DNA of 64,000 nucleotides, from assembly GCA_034620365.1 (NCBI GenBank), contig JAQGEQ010000262.1, positions 108,313 to 172,312 of the forward strand. The letters run 5' to 3'. Numbering within the stretch: the first letter of the stretch is position 1; each line of letters begins with the position of its first letter. Under the pieces are notes generated by a model. The model made no database searches. It worked only from the letters and a program-made list of their open reading frames with translations, and was not told where the DNA came from. Positions 1-14,252 of this stretch are shown one piece after another. This stretch comes from Pegea sp. RAD2-039 (taxonomy: Eukaryota > Chordata > Thaliacea > Salpida > Salpidae). Position numbers and translations under genes: made by a program.

Positions 1-3000
1 TATAAGACTTTGAAATATTTTTGGCAAATTTTTTAACTATTCTTGTAACTAAAAAAACAACTAGGCCGAAAAGATTTAAAAATGTTAAGGAGTATTTCAA
101 TGAGAGGTAAAACTAAACTCACAATCTCAGCAACTTGTATTTCTTTTGTAGCAATAGTTGAGCAAATTAATAGGAGTTTTTCTAATGAGCTTATCACTCA
201 TTTTTTTGATATTTCTTTTTACACTTTGATGACTGCATGACAAAAAGTGTTGCCAAAATCATCAGTTCTATTGTTCAAACATGAAAGGCACCCTCTTAAA
301 TTTCTTACAAATTTGTATTCATTTTTTATTTAATGTCAAATTAATCAACCATACCTAATTTAATATGAAATTTATATTGAGTGTGAATTCATCTCTTACT
401 TCTAATTATAAACTCTTCTTCAAAGATGAAAGATTTGAGTAAATAAGATTTGGTGCAGACCACAAAGTAAATGTACCTAACGTTTAAAAGGTAGTATAAT
501 ATTAAAAAAATAAAATTGAAAGAAAAAACACTGTTCATTTATTTCTTTGTTTAAACAAGTTAAAATAGAAAGATAAGTTTACAGTTCTAACTAATATCTT
601 TAATTTGACAGATTAGCAATCATTTTTGTTTTGTCATTTGTTCAAACTTTTTGAATTTTGGTAAAATATTAACTTTGTGATTTACAATCTTTATCACGAG
701 ATAAGCTACAAGTCCAATAATTAATTAGCCTCTGTTAAGTCAAATTATTTTTAGTAACCTTTGATGAATCATAAAATAAGAACAAGCCATACATTAAAAC
801 TATACAATGACTTTTTAGTTAAATAAAATATACCAAGTTTTTTAATGCCGTACACAGCTGATCATAAACTAAGTTAACGGATAGAAAGCTCATGAATAAC
901 TTGACTGTCAAAGAGTCAGGTCTCTAGAGAAACCTTTACATAAGTTAATTGTTCTTAGATGCACTTAATTGTCAAATTAGATACTAGCTTCTTTAAAGTA
1001 TACAACAAAAGTTTTCTTTCTGATATGATTAAAGTATGATCCAGAAAACGATCTATGTGTTCTAGTCTGAAACTATAAAGAAAAGTATGATGTGTTATCC
1101 AGTATTTTACATCAAACTCAAAAAATCGTTGAAGCTATTTTGATTGATTTAGTACTTAGATCTATAAACAATCTTCATTAAGTAAATCATTATGCCTTAT
1201 AGTCAAGCATTGCGTTTGGTTGTTGAGGGTGCTTAAATGATGTGTAAAAAAAGTATAAAAAAATTAATATAGCAGAATGATGAAAAAAATACATTTTTAT
1301 CTTTACTATTTTGAATGGTATGAATCATAGAGATTATTCTTAGAAGGCTTATAAATTAACAATACTTATCAACCATTAAAAATAATTATTATGATTAAAT
1401 TATTTAATCATAAATGCATAAAATATAAAGCACCTAACCTTAAATCAAAAGTTAAATATTGACACAAATGCAGATATTATAATTTCATGATTTACTCTTT
1501 TTGTCCTAATCACAAAGTATTACAGGATGCCATTCTATAGAGCAGCAATGATAAGATTGCTGCACAGTCATTGGAAAGTATTTGATATTTCTAATTCTAC
1601 AGTTATTTACCGCTATTATCTCATCCACGTTTTTCAAATTTTTTCCAAGCTCTTTTCTCAGCTTTGTTGATAATTGTCTGAAAAATTTGTCAATTTATAA
1701 AATGACTTGTGTGATAAGGTTAATATTTTGGATCAATTTTATTGTAAGTACGTTAGAGCCATTAAAAATTCTCACTCTTTAAAGCTCATAACGTCATTTG
1801 TTGTTTACTTTAATAAAAATGCTTTACCGTCTATCAAGTTTTATGTATTTTGCTTATTTGTTTTACTTGGTTACTTGAATACTCGGTTGTTATTAATTGT
1901 AATGTAGTACATAGGTAGGCTGCAAAGCATACAACTTTTTTTGAATTATGCAAAACTGTTTAGTTGAACAAGTATTTCTAAATCTAATGGCTTGCTGCAA
2001 ACTTTTTATTGTCAAAATGTTAAAATTTGAATATTTTAATACAACTTGATATCTTTTTCTTTTTAGTATAAAAAGCTTTTGTTGAATAAAAGTTGGTTTT
2101 AAAAATAAAGTCTTACACAACTTCACATTTTTCTCATTTAGCGTATCAACAATTTATCTTGTCTATCAGTGTTTGAGACTAAAAGTTTGTGAAGTTTTTT
2201 CTTATTAGGTTTAATTTGATTAATGTCTCTAAATATCTTAAATTTTTATTTTGTGAGTTGCTTATAATTGACCTGGTAAATGCTGGATGTTGAAAAATTA
2301 TGCTTTGGTTTTGTAATTTATTTTTGAATTTAGGAAAATATAATTTAATACTTTTTTTAGTTTATAGCTTAAATATCAATACAAATAAGAAAAAATATTT
2401 TACATTTAAGATTACTGAATTTTAAATGATATAATAAATATTTCGTCGGTTAAATGGTGCAATAAACTTCAAACATTAATATTTTATAAAAATAAAAATT
2501 TGTTTTTGAAGAATTAATTTTTTACAGTTGTCAAATTAAGATCACTAAAAGAAGGAAGAAATAGAAGAAATAATCATTAAAAACCCTTTTTTCTAATATA
2601 AAAGCACATATTTATTGAGCTTGTTTGATATAATATATTTACAAAATGAAATTTTATTTATGTTTTATTAGCTTACAAAACAATAGGTATATTTTGTGTT
2701 TTGATAAAATAGAAATATAAAATGGTTTTCAGAGTTTATGTTTAAAAATAATACCTAATCTTAAAATAAATTAAAATTTATTAAAAAAGAAGAAAATTAA
2801 AATATAGATCTACTCAAAACTGAAAATAATTTAATAAAAACAAATCACAAGCGTTTTACATTAAATAGTTTTACAAGTTTAGATTCCAAGAACCGTTTAT
2901 ATTTGAAAGCTACAAAACTTACTGCTCCATCAAATTGAAACTTATATAAAACAACAACAATAAATGGACAGAAGGTGTCATAAATCATTTTGATACTCTT

Positions 3001-4668
3001 CGCATGCACTAATGAGCATCACAGTTACTTATTACATCATTTGTTAAATGTTCTTTCAAGCGTTGGGAGTTATAATTACAACTTTGACATGATCAAAACA
3101 ACGAAAATAAAAGTATTCCTAGATTTTCAGACTCGTTCGGTTTCCGTTCTCAAGACTTATATTTTGTTGTTAAAGAACTCCTTTTGAAAACAAGCGGTTG
3201 AAATTATGTTGATATAAAGACTACTGACTTGACTACTAATTGACGCAAATATTTAAAAAGTACTTAATTATATGTGATATTTGATAAACCATGTGATAAA
3301 AGATTTTGTTCTGGATATTTACTCAGTCTTTTTATTTAAACTTTTTATTCGTCGACTTGGTTATAATTAAGCGTATAAGTTTACATTGAAGAAGAAGTAA
3401 CTAAAATCTTTTTAAGTCATTCACTCAAATTTGCAATATTTTTATGTCAGTGATTTTACTGATTGCTAAAAGCTTTATTTGGTAAGCCATCTTAACTGTA
3501 AAAAAGAAACTAGTGATTAAAGTGAAAACCCAAACAATCTATAATATTATCATAGCAAATATTTTATATGAATTTAGAATTTAAATAACAATATTAATCA
3601 TCATAAATGGTATGTAAAATAAAAACTTTAGTTTGCTAAGTTGTTCTTAATACTTCAAATAAATAATGATCGATTTTTTTTATAAATGATATAAGTGAAG
3701 CTTCCAAATACAAGAAATCCGCTAAGAATGTAAAAAAAACGATTTTATTCAACAACAAACCAACAATGGCTTTCTCAAAATATTTCTAAGATACTCATAA
3801 GTATATTAATAACAATAATACAAGTTAGAATACGACCAAAACTTGAAGTTATTTGCATTTTCTCATATTTTTCACAAACAAATAATTGCTTGCAGTAACG
3901 TTAGTATAAGTGACCTACTAATACTTTTTTCTCTCTTATCTATTATTAAATGTCTAAGAGAACTTATTTTATGTTTCTTTATTTAGCACGCTTACATCAT
4001 TTTAAAATATTTATCAAAATTTTTAGCATGTGGAGTATTTATTCAATTTTATAAGTGGACTGTAACTTTAAAGTAAACTTAAGTTAATCATGTTAAATGT
4101 CTACCCTAATAGAAGCACATTCATTCTTAAAACAAAAATGTTTTTATTGAAATAAAACTTGGAGAGATGAGACAAACATTTGCTGTTTATTTTATTTCTT
4201 AAATAATACGATGAATTATCAGTAAGTTAATTATTTTCAAATTCAAATAAAACATTCGTAGCTTGATTTTTATTTTATTGACAAACAACTTGTAAACGTT
4301 ACAAAATTAATAAAGTAGGTAACCTATATAGATTTAGTTTTATGAAAATTAAAACGCCTATTTACAGTAAATACTTTCGAACAAATTGTTTCTTTTAACT
4401 TTCTACGTTTGTAGTATAAATTTCAACTTTTAGTGGAGCTACTTTTTACACAATGTAAGTAAAAAATCATGAAAACGAAGAAGTTGCACGAAACTAAACT
4501 ATAAAAAACTATTTTTATTTTCTTTGAAGTTGATAACAAAGAATTTGTATTGAAAATTTGGCGTTTACTTTAGTTTTAACAAATTGTTCAAGACTCGATT
4601 GTTAAAGTTTACTGCTATCAAATTCCATATAAAATTCTAAATGAGTTTGTAAATAGTTTGACTTATTT
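1..4668. other. gene-free AT-rich stretch
   Basis: I found no reading frame with exon-like borders, no recognisable protein motif and no RNA gene here. The open frames at 1582-1907 and 2990-3187 are short, of low complexity, and have no matching splice context. The right part would hold the 3' untranslated region of the claudin-like gene, which ends at 4669. Confidence 0.5.
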
Positions 4669-7600
4669 TCATGAGCCAGTTGGAATAACGACATTCTGCA
4701 AAAAATTAAAAATTAAAAGTAAGTTAAGAAAGGTGTTCTTACAAAATACTTTAAACTAAGTCAATATTATGTTCTGAATAATTTAATGTTAGTTTTTTAA
4801 CATAAAATATCAGTTTTAATTTTGTTTTCTGTAAATCTATTAACAAGATGAATATTTTAAAAAATTTGAAATTAATTATAAGTTTATTGTCAATTTTTTT
4901 TAAACTATAAATTTAATTCTATATCATACAAACAACGTGATAATAAATATTTGTTTAATCAATGATTATTAAATCTACTTTAAACTTAAATGTAAATACT
5001 AAAAATTCATTTTCTCTATCGATTACTTTTGAGAAATATCTTGTTTGCAATTGAGTTTATCGTAAAAGCTTTTGAAAAATATCAACTTACAGATGATTGG
5101 GTTCGATTACCAGCAGATATTATACAAACTGAGACTATAAGTACACAGCCTGAAGCCACCCAACATAATATAAAGGAGTATCCAAAACCATTCCATTTGT
5201 TTGTAGTAATTAAAGGTTCTTGTTGAAAAGTTGGATACGTAGACATAATAGCACATCCAACAATAGCGCATAAGGCTGTGAATTCAAAATATGAACTTTA
5301 TTTATCAATTTATAAGTATGAAAAAAATCAAATTTTATGTTACCAAGCTACAATAAGGTTAACACTTAAAAATGCTGTAAACAATTATTGATATATTTGT
5401 TTATTAATTTAGCTCACGATTTACTTATACAAGTAAAAGTTTAGCTTACAATGCTTTCTTTAAAACTGTAAAAAACTGGTGTTTTTAGGAAAAATAACAA
5501 TAAATTATAAATCGTGACAACAAATAATTAAGAGATAAAATATTGTTGGTTAAAGACCAGTTTAGTCTCTTCAAAACGATTAGTAGTAAAAAACTTGAAC
5601 TAATCTTATCTTATAACAAGCAGCATACAAACTGAATATACACTGCTGACATTTGTAGCAAACAAACTTGTTAATGACATGATACGTTAAGATAAGACGT
5701 TAAATAAATGATTACACAAATCAAATCACACTTAATTACACAATACTATTAAAATATAAAAGTACACAGGTGAAGAAAAATTGACGTTTGTGCTAAAACT
5801 TCTACTAAATTATCTTTTCAGTTTGTTTAAGCACAAATTTAAACACACTATTCAATATAATTTAAATTTTAGGCAATCACCAACTGCTAGTTTACTTAAT
5901 TAAATTTGTTTGAAAAATTGCTGTCAGCAAGTACATTAAAAGATTCGAGCTATCAAAACTTAAAATTAGCTTGTTTACTGCAAGAAAATAAAGAAATATG
6001 TTTTGATACCAGTATAAAAAGTAGTTATTTTGAAGGATAAAGGCTTATTAGCTTGCAAATGACCATATAAACTCAAAATTTAAAGTTGTTTTAAAATTTT
6101 CAGAGTAGAAATGTTTCATAGTTTTCATAAACATTGCTAAATATTGTTTAAACATAGGTTGTTAGAAATATAAAAGAAATTTTAAATAATATTATTTTGC
6201 TGAATTCAAAATTAGTTTCTTTCATTTAGCGGTTTTCTAGTAGTCAATATAAGAGAGCTTTTACATTCATTTCTAAAAAATATAAAGATAAAATTAAAAT
6301 TGACAAATGTTTATCACTCCTTCGAATGTTTTTATCAGATCTAAATTAAAACGTTTAGAAAACATGTTTTTAACTTCAATATTCAAACTTGAAAAATCGT
6401 TTGAAGCTAAGGATAGTTTAAACTCAGCTTATATACTATTCATATTTTGAAGATTATATTTTAAACTCCTTAGTTTTATTTGTTACTTTTAAATAATAAT
6501 TTTTTGCAATGATTTTAGTTTGTTTATTTTAAATTACAAAATTGATACAAGGCCTTTAAAGATAATAAAAAATATATTATAAAATTCTATAAGTCAAATA
6601 TTTAGTGTTTCAAACGTGTTTTTTAAACCAATTTCAAAAGAAAAGATTTTTCGTTAAAAAATTTACAGCCAATAAAAAAGTAGAGCTTTAATCAAATGTG
6701 ACTGATAAGTTGATAGATGGTGTGACTCACCAGTATAAACATTAGCCAATAAGCTTGATTTTACATAGAAATATGATATAGGAGTGATTTTGTTTACACT
6801 AGCCTGTCAGTAAGTAGAAGACTCCTTCTATAATCAAAGGTATACTTCGCTGATTGACCAGAAGTGAAATAATCAGAAATATCAACCCGAACCCCAAAAA
6901 CACATTCGAAGCTAGAAGAAGAGTTCTACTAATTACAACTTGCCATACACCGAGAGCAAAGTCAATTCCAGTAAAATCCCAATCTGCAAAAATTTCATTA
7001 ATCTTTTTGATACTACATAACGTTTTCTAGATTATTTAATTGCTTGTATCATGTTATAACTCAAAATATTATCGTTGAAAGTCAAATAAAACCGAATTTT
7101 AATCAGTGTCATCTAATATCTGTAAACATTACTTTTTTACTGCAACTATTACAAACAGCATTTATCGATAATTGAGTAAATGGAACATAACGTTATTACT
7201 GTTTTTACCCAATTTAAGTATAATTAAAAACTTGTTGTCCATTAAATACTTATCAAAGCTTACAAACAATAATTTGAAACTCAACGATTAGTTTTGATCA
7301 GTTCAATATATTATCTTTTACTCCTTATGTTATTTAGCATTTGTATTTTACGGAGATTAGATAGTCAAATGGTTTTAAGTCCTTGTGTTGACTGATCAAA
7401 TGCTTTTATTCAAATACTTTTAACTTATTCAAGCAACCTCTTTATTACTTATTTAGCTATTGTAGCTTATCAAAAGTGAAAGCCAAAAAGTTTTTAGATA
7501 CCAAAAAGCTGGCAGCTAGTTGTTTCACTACTAATATTCTTGTTACAAGTTTGCCACAGCCCAAAGAAGCTGTCTCCGTCAGATTGGCTATAAAAAAAAT

Positions 7601-8925
7601 AGTGTTTTTCAGTACTTTTTGAAGAAAACTCCTGTATTATTTTAAGCAAAATTATTAAAAAGTATAAACAAGCACTTATTTTATATGATTGTAAAAAAGT
7701 TATTTTATATAAAAAACTTTCTACATAAGATGGTTTATAAGTAAAAAGAAAAATTGATAATAAATGATATTTCTATAAACAATTTCTCAACGAGCAAATA
7801 CTTTTTGAATATAAATAGATGGTTTATAAAGTTTCAATAAAAAGTACTGAAAGTTCGCATTTAAAGGAAAATTATTTTTTTCACATCTAGCAATGAAATT
7901 ATAAATTTTTTAACTTAGCAATACAGCTATTAAATAAACTTGTGTTAAGTATTATAAACTTTCAAATAATATAAACTTGTGTATAACAAAGACTTGTTGC
8001 AAATAATGTTCAACTAAGAAATGAGTTATTCAACTAATCAAGTGATTGTAAAAAATTTCATAAAGTTTAAGAATATTTTTATGAAATTTTGACTTTTTTA
8101 AGACTTTAAGTTAACTTTCGATTCTAACATTTAAATATTTCTTAAAAAGTGGTGTTGTATCTTAGTTTAGATTTTGAAATGTATAAATCAAAATCTATAA
8201 TAATGCCAATGGCTTAAAAATGTTAAAGTTTTTTTTCTTTTCTTTAAAAGTAGATTATATGGTTTTGAGGTGATTAATTAATCATTGAAATTAAAGAAGA
8301 TACTTATATTGGTAAACTAAACAAGATAATCTTAAACAAGATAAATTTTGTCGATAAACTCTTTTCTGGTAATATAAATAATAATGTTAATGGTTTATGT
8401 AGTTAGGCTGATTTATTAAATTTGATATACAAAAAAAACAATTATTAGGTAGTGCCGTTTTGGGGAGAGCATTTCTTTTATCAGCTGTAAATTTTACTAA
8501 AAATACCACAAAAAATGTGGGCTACCAGAAAATAAAAGTTTATTAAAACAGTTATAAAATCAAAAATTTTTGTTAAATTTGTTACTGTTGAACTTAATTA
8601 AAATGTACCAGAAATAATATTTTTAGTTCTTAAATCATTTTGAGTATTTTCTTCAATCATTTGATAAAGCTGTAGAGAACATGATTTGATGTCAATATAT
8701 GTTTTGATCCAGTGCAAATTAGAAGATAATTTCTAATTAAGTTTAAATTTTTAAGATGATATCAAAATAAATTAATGAAAATATTAAGAGCTTGAAACAA
8801 TTTTGTATTTATTAATGGACTTACTTGATTATATACCAAAACGAAGTAGCTTCCGCAATAATAAATAGAACTATTGTTGGAAATAAGAGAATATAAGCAA
8901 TAATCTCTGCAGGAGATATTTTCAT
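4669..8925 (-). CDS. claudin/PMP22-superfamily four-TM protein
   Basis: Five exons joined by phase give 192 residues: 8925-8825, 7587-7502, 6983-6804, 5275-5091 and 4695-4669. Exon 1 starts with ATG and encodes TM1. Exon 2 carries the first-extracellular-loop signature of claudin-like proteins: GLW at residues 43-45, then Cys48 and Cys59. Exons 3 and 4 encode TM2, TM3 and TM4, each exon continuing the previous codon phase. The last exon adds eight residues and TGA. The family forms cell-cell junction or membrane-organising proteins in the plasma membrane, and 192 residues is a usual length. Intron 3 must start with GC (G|GCTAGT) to keep the frame, a rare but accepted GC-AG intron. I cannot separate claudin proper from related subfamilies (PMP22, EMP, clc-like). 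The family assignment rests on the loop motif plus four membrane segments. Confidence 0.82.
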
Positions 8926-8999
8926 TATTAGTTGTTGAAGTTAAGAAGTCTTTGAAACCTAATAATCTGCAAAGAATATCATTTATTTATTTATTTTTC

Positions 9000-9188
9000 A
9001 TATTATTAGCATTCCATGTAATTGTTCACTGTTATATGCTTTGAGGACTACCGAAATGATATGTGTTACATCTTTTACTTTCTATATTTCTAACTTAATA
9101 GATATTATTCGTGAGAATGTGTGTTAGCGAGATGTGCTCTCTTCAGGTACTCTCCTTCACATTTATTGAAATAAATAAATAAACAAAA
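9000..9188 (+). mobile_element. LINE 3'-end fragment with A-rich tail
   Basis: This stretch matches the 3' untranslated end of the CR1-like LINE at 39.1-40.3 kb and the antisense fragments at 34.6 and 56.9 kb. It carries the shared block with TGTGCTCT ... GGTACTC (a weakened stem-loop) followed by CCTTCACATTTATTG and an (AAATA)-like tail. No coding part remains, so it is a 5'-truncated copy. Confidence 0.75.
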
Positions 9189-10483
9189 TGAAACAAACTG
9201 CCCTAATGTGGCTTCTTGCCTACTATTAGGTTGTAGATGATTATATGATTTTCAAATAAAGAGGAAGAAATAAAAGTCTAAAAAAATGAGTTTAGATTAG
9301 TTAAAAAACTGACAAATAATAAATTTATTTTTGACAAATTTATGTTACAACAAGAAACTGCTTTTTTATTCACTGATAAAATGACATTATAAAAATAAGA
9401 ATTTAAAAAACATGATTTATTCTATTATACTCTTAAAAAATGTTACTAGAACAAAATCTTTGATAAGCTCTGCTGTTGAATCTATTTTTTGTTTTTAACT
9501 TTTCGTTAAATTCTTTAGATTTATAGCAAAAATATTACATATTTATAATTCTTTTAACAAGTAGCTGTTTTTACTAATCGATTATCAGCCCTATTTATTT
9601 AAAAATTTTCAGTTTATGAATTAAAGTGCAATCTCAAATTTAGCTAAACCTAGCTAAAACTGTACAAATATCACCGAATTACTTTCTTAAAACATAAAAC
9701 TGTTTGTAGCAAGCGAATTTTAAGTTGATAAACTTACTTGTTAATAATAGTTAACAATAAGAATGTGTTTAAACGACTTTTAGTTCTTAAACAAAGTAAA
9801 TAATCTCTTTTGTAATCTGGCAACAGATCAAACATAAACACCTTAAAATTATATTTGGTAATGGTTGTCATGAAAACATATTGAGATAGCAATAATAGAA
9901 GAAATATGAATACCAAACTATATTAATTTCGATTTTTTCGGTTAAATTTGGAAACAATGAAATTAAAAGAACAAGTTTTCAAAGTATACTTTTGATTTTT
10001 AGTTGAATAATAAATTTAAATAAACACATACTCCAATTATTTTAAGATTATTTATATAAAAATTGTCATTTACATTAAAAAATTATATATTTTTAGTTAA
10101 TCTTTTATTTACTAAGACTGAGATAAATTTTTGGCTGTAATTGATTTCTAATGATTTTAAATCATTTTCAATCATACAGTAACTTGCATGATCTAGTTGA
10201 TATGTTTGTAGAATATTTAAAGAATTAAGTTTGTATGCTAAGGTTTTATCTGAGATTACTAAATCATAGATGTGTTTGTAACTTCAACAATCAAAATCAA
10301 ATACTTTAAATAAATACAAGCAAAGTTTATAAAGGTTTTTATTGATGTTTCTGAATGGTATGAATTGTTTCATTTTTACTTAATAACATGTCAAATGATA
10401 ATTTATGAAAAAAGAACTAAGATGGAATCGATCATTTTTCTTCTTAATTACTTTTTCTAAAAAATCTATAATGATGAATATAG
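9189..10483. other. intergenic, one unexplained open frame
   Basis: No supported gene. On the minus strand, 9734-9916 is open for 60 codons with a hydrophobic start (VFIFLLLLL) and runs into ACAA|GTAAGT, a perfect donor sequence. It could be an upstream exon of a minus-strand gene, but I found no partner exon, so I do not call it. Confidence 0.35.
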
Positions 10484-13044
10484 TTATGCAATCTGAAATT
10501 CTAAGTTGTTCATCGTTCTTGAATAGTTCCCCGATTGAGTGAAAGAAGTTTCATTTCCAGCTGTCAAGTTATGCAAGTAGAAGCTGTAAAACATAATTAG
10601 TAAAAAAACTGGACACAGGGAAAAACCTAATATTTCAAAACAAAACAATGAAAAGATTAAAACATAATTTATAAAAAAAGAAGTCAAATTATAATACCTA
10701 GATGTCTCGATCGCGGGAATAAAACTTCTTGGATTCGAATATGAGCTTGTAATTGTAAAATTTGGTACGTTGTGATATTGATGCTGGTAGTTTGTATTCA
10801 TACATGAATAAGAATTATATATTGATGACATATCAGAAAAGTTATCTGAAATCAGGAAGCATATGCCAATTAAATTACTACTTATAAGACTATATTTGTG
10901 ATTAGAACAGTTAAATAGCTAACCTGTTCGTAAAATAGATGGTTGAGCATGGATATAACGATTTCCATTTATATTGTGGCTACTTGGATAGTTGAAGTTA
11001 TAACCATAAGATTGTTTAAAATTGTTGAGAATAGTCTCAACTCCCATATTACTTGAGAGGTTGTCAGGTTGGTTATTTATTCTAATATTTCCTGGAGCTT
11101 TATCAGCAGCATCATAAGAAAATTGTTGTGCTTGGGTCAAAACCTCAGAAGTAACTAAAAACAATTTAAGGCTGTTACTGATGAATTTCTTTCTGTTGTA
11201 GCAAGTATCAACTGTAAATAATGATTACGTAAAATTATTATTATAATAAAGTTAAACTTTAAACGATTTCTTCATATTTTAACTTGAGTATAAAATATAA
11301 TATATTAATTTAGTTAGGAAATACGAAATTAAACTTACAATTTAATTTTCTATCCTTTTCATTGTAACCAGTTTTAATTTTATCGTTTTTTCTTCTTTGT
11401 AAGATATCATTTTTAGTCTTTTTGCTGCTTCTATCAATTTACATAAAAGTTGTTACAATAGATGTTCAATTAAGTTTTAAATATGCTGAAACAAACCTTC
11501 GTTTACTGTTCTCTATATTTTTCTGTGTTCGTTTCTTCTTCAGAGGAGGTTGATTTAGATCTGTAACTATTTGTTCGTTTTCAGCCATTTTCAAATGATT
11601 TCTATCAAAACCATCTATAACACTCTCCAGTTGTATTTTTTCTGTATAATAAAACACTTTATTAAAAGCTTCCATTTTAGCTTGTTTTAATTAGAGTATT
11701 GATATTTAAGATGATTTGTTGATTATAAATAGTTTTTTCAATATTTCTAGGTATCCTGTCTCAATATTACCTGCTTTAGGCATTAATTTCATTCTATGCT
11801 CGTTATCCAAGTCAACTAGATAAAAGAATTTAAGTAAATTACAGATTGTTTTTTATTTTCAGTTTGTATAAGAACTTACGCTTATTTTCTAAATTTGCGT
11901 AAAATGTTTCATCATTCACAAGATAAGCTTCAAAACTGACGAGATCAAAAAGCTGCTGTGATTTTCTTTTTTGAATTTTCTTCTTTTTATCACTCAATCT
12001 ATTTGAACTTAAAGAAGTTTTGGTGCAAAATGAATTTTTTTCAGTTTTTTCACTTTTAGAAACTCTTTTTTCTAAAAAATTAAAACTATTTAGTTGAATT
12101 TGATCAAAGAAACTTTAAAAATTTTTACAAAATTAAAGTAATTCTATAATTTTTTGTAAATCAAAAAAATCTCTTCCAATGCTTTTAGAAATGACATATG
12201 TTAAAAAGTAAAATATAAATTTAAATTTGTTTCTTACCAAGTAAATATGATACTGATGAGCTTGTTTTTATATCACAACTTTTTTGTAAAAAGCTAACTT
12301 GATCATAAGAAGAAATTTCAGCTAATTTACTACTGATCTAAAAAAGTTATTTTAATTAAAGTAAGAATAAAAAGTAAAGTGTTAAGAGAATAGATGAAAG
12401 TTTTCGATATTAGAAATAAGAAAACAAAAGAGTTTTTATTACCTTATTAAAGTTTCTATTTTTACTTTCTTCAGATGAAGTATATTTTTTCGATATCGGC
12501 TCAGTAATCCACCCTTTTTCAAATTTTCTATCAGCATACAAGCTTTCCTAAACTCAGTAAAAGAAAATTTATTTTATGATAATTGAGCTTAAACTTTTAT
12601 CTTACCTTTGGTTTAATTTTTCGAGCAATATATGAATCGTGTACACCTTTTGTAATATCTAAGGTAGTTTGTTTTAATACATGACAATATAATTTAAAAC
12701 TTATAGATGATTTAAAAGAATGAAAAGAAAGAAAGAAAATTCTTACTTGAGGTTCTCAACCCAGTTTCTTTTCGTTGAATATTCGATAATTTTATCCTAC
12801 AAAATTTGCACATAAACGATCCTAAACATCCTTGCTTCATACATAAGCTAGAAGAATGGATGCTGGTTGAGAAATAAGGATCCGAATGTAGTAGTTTGCT
12901 TTGTAGTCTGTTGCTTTAAGTTTTAAAAACAAAAGTATTAAACTACAAAATAATTTTAAAATATTCAATAAAATAGTCTCAAACTTTTGAATATATATAA
13001 AATAGCATGAAAAATTAACTATATAAGTTTACCTTGAGTCAGAC
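10484..13044 (-). CDS. unrecognised four-cysteine family protein (paralogue 1)
   Basis: Eleven exons join in frame to 429 residues: 13044-13031, 12913-12747, 12658-12606, 12547-12443, 12337-12238, 12071-11880, 11815-11771, 11641-11507, 11154-10924, 10845-10698 and 10583-10484. The start is ATG in a 14-base first exon. The N-terminus has C-x4-C-x5-C-x2-C (Cys29, 34, 40, 43) within SSLCMK..C.GS..CK.C, probably metal-binding. A basic, Ser/Lys-rich middle follows, then a short conserved block (LFDLVSFEAYL) and an Asn/Tyr-rich C-terminal third. A Lys/Arg run (PPLKKKR) could be a nuclear signal. The same spacing, similar exon phases and alignable blocks occur in the gene at 43.4-46.2 kb, so the two are paralogues. 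I do not recognise the family. A nuclear zinc-binding role is inference only. Confidence 0.75.
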
Positions 13045-14252
13045 ATAATTATCTTGTTGGAGAATAACTTATCTCCAAATATCTCTCTCAGAATTCAAAT
13101 AAATCTTGTATAATCGCAAAAAAGTTTCGGACGATTAAGAAGCTGCTAAACTAAAAAGTTTAAAGTAACTTTAGAGAAAGTTTAGTTGCTGATATATCAT
13201 TACAATTATGACGTCACTTTAGTATGTACAGTCTTTTGTTTGGTATAACTACATCATCTTTATCGATTGATCTTTAGAAGTGACTTTTTACAAGAATAAA
13301 CACAAAGTGACTTACAAATGTAAAAATTATTCATTATAAATGGTCAAGATAAAGCAGATCTTTCAAGACCCTATAGTTATACTCTTAAAAAACTCATATA
13401 GTCAAATCTTTGCCTTGCATAGACGCTTATACTTAAGACATATTTTGTGAAAGCCAAAGTGTTAATGATTAGTTTTATCAAATGGTTTTTAACGTAATTA
13501 CATTGACACCAATAAATTATTGATATTATCCATAAATTTATTAACTAATATTCATTGAGTATTTTGAATTTATCTAGTTAACTTATTTATAAAAGATTTT
13601 TTATGGTAATTAACTCATTAATTATTATATTAATAAACAAATACTTTAATATCATATTAATATATATGAATCAAAATAATTATTGTCAATTAGAGTTTAT
13701 TATATTAAATAGGAGCTTTATCTTTAAAAATGAATAAAGATAAATAAAGCTGTAACTTGAATACTTTAATATGAAATATCAATGATAAGATTGTACAATT
13801 TATTAAATCAAATCAATATTTCCACAAATGATTTTAGCTTAAAGCAAGTTCTACACAAAAATCAGAACAATTTATTATTGCAGAATAAAAGTTATTAATT
13901 GATTTCTAATATTTCAAGATTGCAAAGAAATAGATGATAATGAAAAATTAAAAAATGATTTTTAGAACTGATGATAAAACAAAAATTCTATAAATTTTTT
14001 CAATAAATGAAAAACTGCAAATCAATTTATAAAAAGAATCATCAAATACAATAAAGAAATTAAATAATGAACCTTAGAAAAAATAAAAATTGAAATAAGA
14101 TATAATCTCTTGATTAGACAATAATAAAATTAATAATAATTGAACTGATGAAATAGGAAAATAGCGAATAAAAGCAGATACAAAGACAAGTTTTCTCAAA
14201 ATTATCAAAAAGATTTTTTACAGAAGCAAAGTGTGGATAAATTGAATTTAGA
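13045..14252. other. AT-rich spacer
   Basis: Lies between the start of the four-cysteine gene and the stop codon of the ABCA gene. It is very AT-rich (long runs of A and T from 13.5 to 14.1 kb) and holds no exon-like frame. It should contain the promoter of the gene to its left and the 3' end of the ABCA transcript. Confidence 0.5.

Noticed and set aside
2990..3187. Plus-strand frame of 65 codons
   Set aside because: No splice borders, no family similarity, composition like the surrounding non-coding DNA.
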